Assembly: GCA_907163345.1 (NCBI GenBank)
Contig: CAJQUN010000008.1
Location: 12,215,191 to 12,279,190 of the forward strand
Source of the DNA: Haberlea rhodopensis
Lineage: Eukaryota > Streptophyta > Magnoliopsida > Lamiales > Gesneriaceae
Length of the DNA: 64,000 bases
Reading direction: 5' to 3'
Position 1 is the stretch's first letter; the number at the start of each line of letters is the position of its first letter. Shown piece after piece: positions 56,499 to 64,000 of the stretch. The position numbers and the translations under genes were made by a program. The notes under the pieces were generated by a model. That model ran no database searches. It had not been told where the DNA came from and worked only from the letters and a program-made list of their open reading frames with translations.

Positions 56499-57307
56499 TG
56501 ATATCCCTAATAGAGGTCAGTACGGCCTCAACCCTAATTTTATGAGTATGACCCGACCTTGCCCCGTCCGTTGCTGCGCAGGGCCACCCCGTTGGATATC
56601 TTGGTGCTCCAGATCCAAGCCTGTCCTCATGAATTCAGCGCGTAACCTAAACCTTAGCTCAGCCCTGAACTTCCACCCCCAGCCAACCGATCCGACCCCG
56701 ACTGCCTCACATGAGTCGCACGCTGTAACCAAGCTGGAGTGCCAACTCAGGGCGGATCCCTTGGCCCCTGTTCTGCTCAGCGTCGGTAGTGCCATCACGG
56801 GCACTAGAGTGGTCCCTCGTCCGAGTTATCTGTAACTGATTTTGTCCTAGAATAGGGGACCACACATAAATAATCCAATCAAAAAGTGACCAGTACCCAG
56901 AGAATATTTTGTAGTACTATCAAGATCTCGCCGGTAGGATGTCGTACGATATGTACAGTATTTGTCGGTGGTCGCCATCCTCTGAAACAAAAAGACGCAG
57001 AGGAATGTTTGCGGTGGTCCCCATAAACATCCGTCGGCCATAACAGGTTGTCTTTCTCACTCCCTCACTATATATACATCTAAGGTATCAGGTTTGAGGG
57101 GTAATTGATTATTTTACTTCTGCTCGACTTTTGCATAACTAAAAGCTCTTGTTCATATATCATCTATCCTGACTTGATCGTCGGAGGGTCCCCGTCGGAG
57201 AACCCTCTTCGGCTCCCTTTCTAACCTTTCTTTTTCAGGATAACTTACCTCCGTTGAAGGGGTTATTGTTAACCGAGGAGGACACCCTACCAAAATCCGA
57301 GGTAACA
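56499..57307 (+). repeat. 5' LTR of the Tat-lineage element (809 bp)
   Basis: It starts TGATATCCCTAATAGAGG and ends GAGGTAACA. Both ends resemble those of the non-autonomous element at 22277-28044 (TGATACCCC...GGGGTAACA on its own strand), so the two belong to one lineage. No partner LTR lies within the window. Confidence 0.8.
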
Positions 57308-57325
57308 ATTGGTGCCGTCTGTGGG
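57308..57325 (+). promoter_or_regulatory. Primer-binding site of the Tat-lineage element
   Basis: ATTGGTGCCGTCTGTGGG right after the LTR. The non-autonomous element has the same sequence with C for the variable T (27571-27554). The primer tRNA is not named here. Confidence 0.75.
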
Positions 57326-57351
57326 AACAAGAGCATAAGGCGTTGATAGAA

Positions 57352-58511
57352 ATGGTATACACGCGGAGGACGAACCAGGAGACAAATAACGAACGCCGGG
57401 CACCGTCGGTAAATGGAGATGGGCCACCGCCAGTGGAGGGCATGACAGTGGGGGCACTAACTTTCGAACAACTCACGCGCCTCATCTCAATAACAATTGA
57501 GAAAGCAATGAAGCGAGCTATAGATCTGTCTGAAAGCGGCCGGGGGGAGAGCATTCGACAAAATGAACAACCCGAGCACGTAGCCACATCTCACCCTCCG
57601 CCCAACGGGGGCCTCAACCTCGAGGTTGAGGTGGAAGAGTTGAGAGAGGAGGTCAGAGTAATGAAGAAGGGGATCGGGGGACACTGCGCCCCGAAGAAGG
57701 GTATGCCTTTCTCCCCAGAGATAGTGGAGGAAGAGCTCCCAAACAACTTCCGACCCCCGAATGCTGGGGAATATGACGGGAGCACGGATCCGGAGGAACA
57801 CCTGGGCACATTTGAGAACGCTGCCATGTTGCATTACTATTCGGACCGTCTAAAGTGTAAAGTTTTCCTCACGACCGTGGTAAAATCAGCACAACAATGG
57901 TTCAATCAACTCGAACCATCTTCAATATACTCTTTCTCAGAGTTCAGCTCGGCTTTTCTTCACTAGTTCACCAGGAGTAAGCGGTATAAGAAAACCTCGC
58001 TATGCCTGTTTGAGATGAGACAGATTGAGGGCGAACCCCTTCGAGAGTACATTCGACGATTTAATGGTGTCAGCCTGGAGGTGCCTGCCTGCCCAGCAGA
58101 GATTTTGATTAGCGCTTTCACCCAGGGCTTGAAGGCAGGGGAGTTCTTTCGTTCCTTGATCAAGAGACCTCCCATCACGTATGACGATCTCCTAACACGA
58201 GCTGAGAAGTATATGAATGTGGAGGAGGCTCAGGTCATGAGAAGAAATGAAGTAAAAGTTGGTGACAAGCAGCTCAGGCCTGCAGAAAAAAGGCACGCGG
58301 AGGACGCAAGGCTCGGGCGTTTCTCCCACTACACGCCCCTGAAGATTGCTAAAGAAGTAACGGTCCGGATTTGTGAAGAACAACCCCTTGGAAATCACCA
58401 CATGAAGACGGACCGAGCAAGGGGTCGGCGGAGAAGTATTGTGATTTCCATCGGACTCCTGGACATAGCACGCAAGAATGTCGTAAACTGAAAAATGGGC
58501 AGGAGCTGACT
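57352..58511 (+). pseudogene. Gag of the Tat-lineage element
   Basis: The ATG at 57352 (MVYTRRTNQETN) starts a Gag-like frame. The Gag core is at about residues 125-290 (FRPPNAGEYDGSTDPEEHL, FLTTVVKSAQQWFNQL, IRRFNGVSLEVPACP). A TAG interrupts it at 57964-57966 in LH*F. Near 58385, in a CCCCTTGG run, one base is missing; the zinc-binding CDFHRTPGHSTQEC (58450-58490) is in the next frame, which continues into the protease ORF. Confidence 0.85.
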
Positions 58512-60638
58512 ATGCAGAATGATCCCCAGTATAGTCAGGGGGTATCCCGACCAAACACACCCTATGAAAGCCATTCACGAGGGAGGGGCCGAGGTCCCTA
58601 CCGAGGAAGGGACAGAGTTGGGCGTACTAATTTTCGTGGTTCCTTTCAGGGCCGAGGACGAGGACGGGGGCCAGTAAGGAGGCCAGAAGAGCAGGAACCA
58701 CATAGGAGCAACTCCCCGTCCAGAGGCTTTATTAACATGATTTTCGGAGGAGCCACTGACGGGGATTCCAACAGAGCCCGAAAGGCTATGAGTAGGAGGG
58801 AGGTGCTGAGTGTAGAAAGAGCTATCAATGCCGAGGAGGAGGTGGTAATTAGCTTCGGCCTCAGGGATATGGAGGGGGTGAAAACACCACATAATGATGC
58901 CCTTGTCATCAGGGCAACAGTCGCTAATTACGAGGTCGGTAGAGTTTTTGTGGACTCCGGGAGTTCTGTAAATGTCCTATTCCAAGAGGTTTTCCAGCAA
59001 ATGGAGTTAGGGGAGTACCGTCTTGAGCGAATCTCGACTCCCCTTTTTGGTTTTGCAGGCCATACAGTTTATCCCCTCGGGCAGATCACCCTACCCTTAT
59101 CCATGGGTGTGGGGGAAGGCAGAAAGACTCAGCTAACCTCCTTCACCATAGTGGAAGCCCCGTCCTCCTATAACGTCATTTTGGGAAGGCCGGCCATGAA
59201 CGAGTTCAGGGCTGTAGCGTCTACGTTCCATCAAAAAATCAAATTTTCGGTAGGGAAGGGGGTCGGTGAAGTAAAGGGAGACCAGCCGTCGTCGAAGAGA
59301 TGTTACACGGAGACAGTGAGGGTGGAAGTAAAGAGGTCAAGACATGAGGAAGGTAGCGGCGACCAGGGAGATCGGAGGGTTAACCTCATACAGAGAACCC
59401 AGAAGATGCAAGAGGTACTGGCAGTGTTGGAAGAAGAAGAGGAGGTTGCCCTGGTTCCTGGACGCCCGGAACAAACAACAAGGGTAGCCTCGGATCTAAG
59501 CACAGATCTGAGACAGGAGCTGCTGAGTTGTCTATCCAGGCATGTTGACGTGTTCGCATGGTCTTCAGCAGAGTTGACAGGGATTCATCCTGAGGTGGCG
59601 CAACACAGACTTAGTGTCGATCCAGGGATCAAAGTAACAAGACAGAAGAAGAGACATTTTGGACTAGAGAAAGATAGGGTTATAAGCAAGGAAGTTCAGA
59701 CACTGCTAAAGGCCGGGCAAATTCGCGAAGTACAGTTTCCTACCTGGCTGTCCAATGTGGTCTTAGTACCAAAGTCCGCCGGAAAGTGGAGGATGTGCAT
59801 TGACTTCAGAGACTTGAACAAGGACTGCCCCAAAGATTGTTATCCGCTGCCTCGCATAGATCAGCTCGTGGATTCTACTCCAGGATTTGAGCTGTTGTGC
59901 TTTATGGATGCTTACCAAGGTTACCACCAGATCCCCTTAGCGCAGGAGGATCAGGAGAAAGTCAGCTTCATCACCTTAGAAGGGACATACTGCTATGTGG
60001 TCATGCCATTCGGCCTCAAAAACGCTGGGGCCACGTATCAAAGACTGATGGATAAGGTATTCGTGGGGCAAGCAGGGCGGAACGTCGAGGTCTACGTTGA
60101 TGATATACTGGTCAAATCAAGGAACATGTCAGATCTCATACCTGACTTGGAGGAAGCATTCGCTACCCTGAAAAGGTTCGGGCTGAAATTGAACCCTGCC
60201 AAATGTGTATTCGGGGTAAAGAGTGAAAATTTTTTGGGTTTCATGGTAACGGACAGAGGAATTGATGTCAACCCGGATAAAGTCAGAGCGGTGCTGGATA
60301 TGGCTTCCCCTAGAAGCATAAGGGAGGTCCAGAAACTGGCCGGTCGGATTGCTTCTTTAGCGCGGTTCATTTCCAGATCGGCACATAGGAGTTATCCTTT
60401 CTTTCAAGTGCTAAGAAAAGCTAAGAAATTCGAGTGGGACGAAGGATGCGAGAAGGCATTCGCCGACCTGAAGAAGCATTTGGCCGAACTACCTGTGTTG
60501 GTCAAACCTAATCCGGGAGAAAAGTTGTGGGTTTACCTCTCCGCCACAGAACAGGCCGCCAGCTCTGTCTTGATCAAACAGGTGGGGACGGGTCAGAAGC
60601 CGATTTATTATGTCAGCCACGCCCTGCGAGGGGCATAA
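58512..60638 (+). pseudogene. Protease-RT-gypsy RNase H of the Tat-lineage element
   Basis: 708 codons, open. An arginine/glycine-rich start is followed by the protease motif VFVDSGSSVNVLF near residue 147. RT fingers/palm/thumb run at about 385-620, with MDAYQGYHQI and the catalytic VYVDDILVKS near 527. Gypsy RNase H follows, with the catalytic Asp region changed (WVYLSATE), and is cut by TAA at 60636-60638 in RGA*LRYPEIEK. Downstream RNase H residues continue in the same frame before a shift at about 60770. RT itself looks complete. Confidence 0.9.
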
Positions 60639-60870
60639 CTCAGGTACCCGGAGATTGAGAAACTTGCTTTTGCTCTGGTCATTACAGAGAGAAGATTGAG
60701 ATCGTACTTCCTGTCCTACCCCATCTCGGTATTGACAAATAGCCCAATAGGGAGAATCATGACAACCCGAGGTATCAGGAAGGCTGGTCAAGTGGACGAT
60801 CGAAGTCGGCGAGTACGACATATCATATCAAGCCAGAACATCTATTAAAGGTCAGGCGTTATCTGATTTT

Positions 60871-61614
60871 TTGGCGGAAATGACCACGCCAGAGCAGGAA
60901 GCATGGAAAGTATATGTTGATGGAGCCTCGAACAGCGAGGGGTGTGGAGTTGGAATAGTGCTGATCTCCCCGACCGGTGAGAAGATGAAGGTGGCGGTGA
61001 GGTTGAGTTTCCGAGCCTCCAACAATGAGGCAGAATATGAAGCAGTCCTAACTGGGCTTAAGCTAGCTTGGGAGGTTGGTGCTACTAGAGTAGTTCTCCA
61101 CTCTGACTCCCAGTTAGCAACCCAGCAGGTGAATGGAAATTTCGAAGTCAAGAGCGAAAGATTGATGGACTATTTGAAAGCAATCCAAGAGATGTCCAAA
61201 AACTTTTCTGAGTGGAGCATAGTGCAAGTACCGCGGACCGAAAATCACGAAGCAGACCAACTCGCAAAGTGGGCCACGGCGTTAGGGCCTATATGTCAGA
61301 GGGAGGTCGTATTCCAGACCGAGCTATCACCATTGACCCCACCATCAGAGCCCTCTGAAACTACCCGAGTCGAAAGCTGGATGACTCCTCTCCTAAAATA
61401 TCTGGGGAGCTTTGAACTCCCTTCAGATAAGAATGAGGCAAGGAGGGTAAAAAGGCAGGTTTTCCGATTCATTTTGATCGGGGATACCTTGTACAAAAGA
61501 TCTTTCACAGGACCTCTGCTCAGGTGCCTGGACGGGAAAGAGGCTAGTTACGTGCTTCATGAGATACATGAAGGCTGCTGCGGGGATCACCTAGGCAGCC
61601 TGACCCTGTCTTGA
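60871..61614 (+). pseudogene. Archaeal-like RNase H of the Tat-lineage element
   Basis: A second RNase H domain with the usual acidic residues visible: YVDGASN, NEAEYEAV, LHSDSQL and NHEADQLAKWA. It is characteristic of Tat/Ogre-type gypsy elements. It is followed by the linker that leads into integrase (FILIGDTLYKRSF, HEIHEGCCGDHLG). The zinc-binding region of integrase is then disrupted by an indel just before the TGA at 61612-61614. Confidence 0.88.
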
Positions 61615-62596
61615 AAAACTCTCCTGACCGGTTATTTTTGGCCCACTTTAAGAAGAGATGCAGTAAAGTTGTGGCCGCTTGTGAGGGCTGCCAGAGGCAT
61701 GGAAAGTTCCAACCCCGACCGGCTCAGTTCATGAGATCTATGGTAGCGGCCTGTCCATTCGACCAGTGGGGAATGGACATTGTGGGACCTTTTCTATTGC
61801 TCCAAGACAGAAGAAATTCCTGATAGTGGCTATTGATTACTTTTCAAAATGGGCTGAAGCTGAGGCCCTAGCTAGGATTACTGAGGAAGACGTGATGGGT
61901 TTCTTATGGAAGAATGTCGTGTGTCGGTTTGGGGTTCCAAGGAAGCTGATCTCCGACAACGGGAGACAGTTTCAAGGGCGAAAGCTGGCAGTCTGGTGCC
62001 AGGAGATGAAGATCGAACAAGACTTTACCTCAGTGGCATACCCTCAAAGCAATGGTCAGGCGGAAGTTACCAACCGATCTATAGTGCAAGCATTGAAGGC
62101 AAGGCTATACGGGGTAGGTAAAGATTGGGTTGATGAACTTCCTAGTGTACTGTGGGCTTATCGAACTACGCCCCGAACTCCAACGGGGGAGACACCCTTC
62201 AGTATGGTTTATGGTTCGGAAGCAGTTTTACCAGTAGAAATAGGAGCAACCTCGGCCAGGGTACAAGCTTATGACGATGACAATGACGAACGCCGAGCTC
62301 TAGACCTAGACATGATATGCGAAAGAAGGGAGAGGGCAGTGATCAGGATGGAGTCCTATCAAAACAAAGTCGTCGAGGCTTATAACAAGCGAGTGATACC
62401 TCGGAGTTTCCAGGTCGGAGACCTTGTACTCAAAAAGGTCCAGTCAGCAGAAATCAGGAAGCTTGACCCCAAATGGGAAGGACCCTACAAAGTAGTTCAG
62501 AAAGTGAGCTCTGGAGCATACTACTTAGAAGATGCGGAGGGAAAAAAGCTGAAGAGGCCGTGGAACGCGTTTCATCTTAGGAAATATTCTTCTTAA
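61611..62596 (+). pseudogene. Integrase of the Tat-lineage element
   Basis: Two overlapping frames join near 61795. The first gives the C-X2-C of the zinc domain (CEGCQRHGKF) and WGMDIVGPF. The second gives FLIVAIDYFSKW, ISDNGRQF and YPQSNGQAEVTNR, which complete the DDE triad. The C-terminal domain (DLVLKKVQ, KWEGPYKV, WNAFHLRKY) is intact to the TAA at 62594-62596. One base shift near 61795 inactivates an otherwise complete core. Confidence 0.9.
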
Positions 62597-62693
62597 GCAA
62601 GGTGTATTTCTATGATGTATGAGCCCACAACGACCCATTATTAAATGAAATGTTATTCGAAAATGTAGTCCAATGGATAAGTTAAAGATGAAA

Positions 62694-63245
62694 GTTAAGG
62701 TCCGCCCTGACTACGATAAAAGTTAAGGTCCGCCCTGACTACGATAAAAGTTAAGGTCCGCCCTGACTAAGAAAAAGTTAAGGTCAGCCCTGACTATGAA
62801 AGTTAAGGTCCGCCCTGACTACGATAAAAGTTAAGGTCCGCCCTGACTAAGAAAAAGTTAAGGTCCGCCCTGACTATGAAAGTTAAGGTCCGCCCTGACT
62901 ACGATAAAAGTTAAGGTCCGCCCTGACTACGATAAAAGTTAAGGTCCGCCCTGACTAAGAAAAAGTTAAGGTCCGCCCTGACTATGAAAGTTAAGGTCCG
63001 CCTGACTACGATAAAAGTTAAGGTCCGCCTTGACTAAGAAAAAGTTAAGGTCCGCACTGACTAATAAAAAGTTAAGGTCCGCCCTGACTATGAAAGTTAA
63101 GGTCCGCCCTGACTACGATAAAAGTTAAGGTCCGACCTGACTAAGAAAAAGTTAAGGTCCGCCATGACTATGAAAGTTAAGGTCCGCCCTGACTACGATA
63201 AAAGTTAAGGTCCGCCCTGACAAGGAAAAGTAAGTTCCGCCCTGC
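62694..63245 (+). repeat. Tandem array of about 20 units, 25-28 bp, with 80-bp higher order
   Basis: The units begin GTTAAGGTCCGCCCTGACT and have three kinds of tail: ACGATAAAA (28-bp unit), AAGAAAAA (27-bp) and ATGAAA (25-bp). The three alternate, giving an 80-bp higher-order unit in much of the array, with some units doubled. The array sits 100 bp after the integrase stop, in the 3' UTR. Confidence 0.93.
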
Positions 63246-63622
63246 CTGGAGCGATCAGGGTTTAATCAAACGAACAACTATGGCCCGAGCCCGCCTTCAG
63301 CCAATGGTTACCACAGCCTACATTAAAGGTTATAGCTGGCAAGTGCCACATGCTCGTGCTCCTTGCATAAATTTGGAAAAGGTCAGCCTCGTTATTATTT
63401 AAATAGACAACAATTTGAGAACCACAGAATTATTGCTGCAGGGCAGCTCGTTTTTATATTGAGTTAAATTCAATTATTCTGAGAATAGGCAGGTGTTTTT
63501 ACTTCGGCCCAGGATGACAATACAGCTCGGCATAATAAAAATTTCATTAAATAAGATTATGCAAGCAGCACCGATTACATTTCAGGGAAGAAAATGTCTT
63601 AAATATAGACTTATCGACTACC

Positions 63623-64000
63623 CTAATTAACAAGGTCGGGAGGGATGTTGGCCACAATGGCCTGAAGGTCCAAGAAGTCGTCAGGATCTTGATCCTCGGG
63701 AGGGAAGCCCTGTGCCTTGAACTGCTCCTTGCAGCCTTCGAAACCAAGGTCGAGGAATCGAAACGCCTTCTCTGCAAGGAGTTTCTTGAACTCCTCCGAC
63801 TTCAGGAAAGCATCTTTCCGCCAGACCTCTCCAGCAATGTACGACTCCAGCTCTGCTCGAGATCTGTTCAGCTCTACGGTAGAGTTGGTCAGGAGAGTGT
63901 CTTTCTCAGATAGTACAGAGCGGAGTCGGTCAACCTCAGTACGATACTTGCTCAACTCGGTCTCCAGGGTAGTTATCCGTTGGGACTGCAGCTCATTAAC
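63623..64000 (-). CDS. Antisense coiled-coil ORF of the Tat-lineage element (5' end outside window)
   Basis: A minus-strand reading frame is open from the right edge to a stop at 63625-63623. The visible 125 residues include a heptad-rich part (LETELSKYRTEVDRLRSVL, then STVELNRSRAELESYI) followed by a conserved-looking end (FLKSEEFKKLLAEKAFRFLDLGFEGCKEQF). I recall this ending from antisense ORFs in Retand/Grande-like elements. The function is unknown. The remainder of 63246-63622 is non-coding. Confidence 0.7.
   Translation of the reverse strand, partial: VNELQSQRITTLETELSKYRTEVDRLRSVLSEKDTLLTNSTVELNRSRAELESYIAGEVWRKDAFLKSEEFKKLLAEKAFRFLDLGFEGCKEQFKAQGFPPEDQDPDDFLDLQAIVANIPPDLVN

Larger units (their letters stand above)
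56499..64000 (+). mobile_element. Tat-lineage Ty3/gypsy element inserted in an RCA intron (3' end outside window)
   Basis: A 5' LTR (56499-57307), a PBS, gag, protease-RT, two RNase H domains (a degenerate gypsy type and an archaeal-like type), integrase, a tandem array and an antisense ORF appear in Tat/Retand order. Possession of the second RNase H and the antisense ORF is diagnostic of that lineage. Several stops and frameshifts inactivate it. It begins 27 bp upstream of the 3' splice site of the RCA intron; GATCA at 56494-56498 is the candidate TSD. Confidence 0.9.

Overview
The window is nuclear DNA from a plant, most likely a eudicot. It holds split genes with GT-AG introns for a Rubisco activase and a suberin-type GPAT, a plant-type ESCRT-I VPS23, and Ty3/gypsy (Tekay-, Tat- and Athila-like), Ty1/copia SIRE and plant L1-type LINE sequences. 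About four fifths is transposon-derived. No tRNA, rRNA or CRISPR feature was seen. The species cannot be read from the sequence.

Layout. 1-1625: end of a minus-oriented gypsy LTR element that runs off the left edge. 1626-3802: unassigned repeat-like DNA, then a decayed minus-strand LINE. 3803-17990: a plus-strand chromovirus-like gypsy element that has lost its 3' end; a complete minus-strand Tekay-like element (6981-16154, LTRs of 2237 bp each, 5-bp target duplication) sits inside its pol gene. 18000-33738: a LINE graveyard. One minus LINE (19820-20222 and 32112-32775) is split by a plus LINE (20223-32111), which is itself split by a Mutator-like element (20293-21998, 9-bp target duplication) and by a coding-deficient Tat-type LTR element (22277-28044, 5-bp target duplication). 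33739-43519: a complete SIRE copia element with an envelope-like ORF and a gag that has lost most of its core. 43520-56471: the gene-bearing segment, with GPAT5/7 (plus), a second Mutator-like element, VPS23 (minus) and the 3' half of Rubisco activase (minus). 56499-64000: a Tat-lineage gypsy element inserted in an intron of the activase gene and running off the right edge.

The three host genes are unrelated: suberin acylglycerol synthesis, ESCRT-I sorting of ubiquitinated cargo, and chloroplast Rubisco reactivation. The activase copy is probably damaged: its large central exon has a length that breaks the reading frame, and a retroelement of more than 7.5 kb separates it from its 5' exons.

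The least expected structures are (i) two Mutator-like elements that carry arrays of palindromic hairpins (CGGTGCATG...CATGCACCG), rich in RY (CATGCA) cores in one copy and G-box (CACGTG) cores in the other; (ii) paired GATCGATCGC palindromes with 19-22 bp pitch, three pairs each in the LTRs of two unrelated gypsy families; (iii) 3' tandem arrays in two Tat-type elements that share a GGTCCGCCC core, one with an 80-bp higher-order repeat; and (iv) an antisense coiled-coil ORF downstream of the Tat integrase. Splice sites, TSDs and repeat units were read by eye; family assignments rest on remembered motifs, not on a search.
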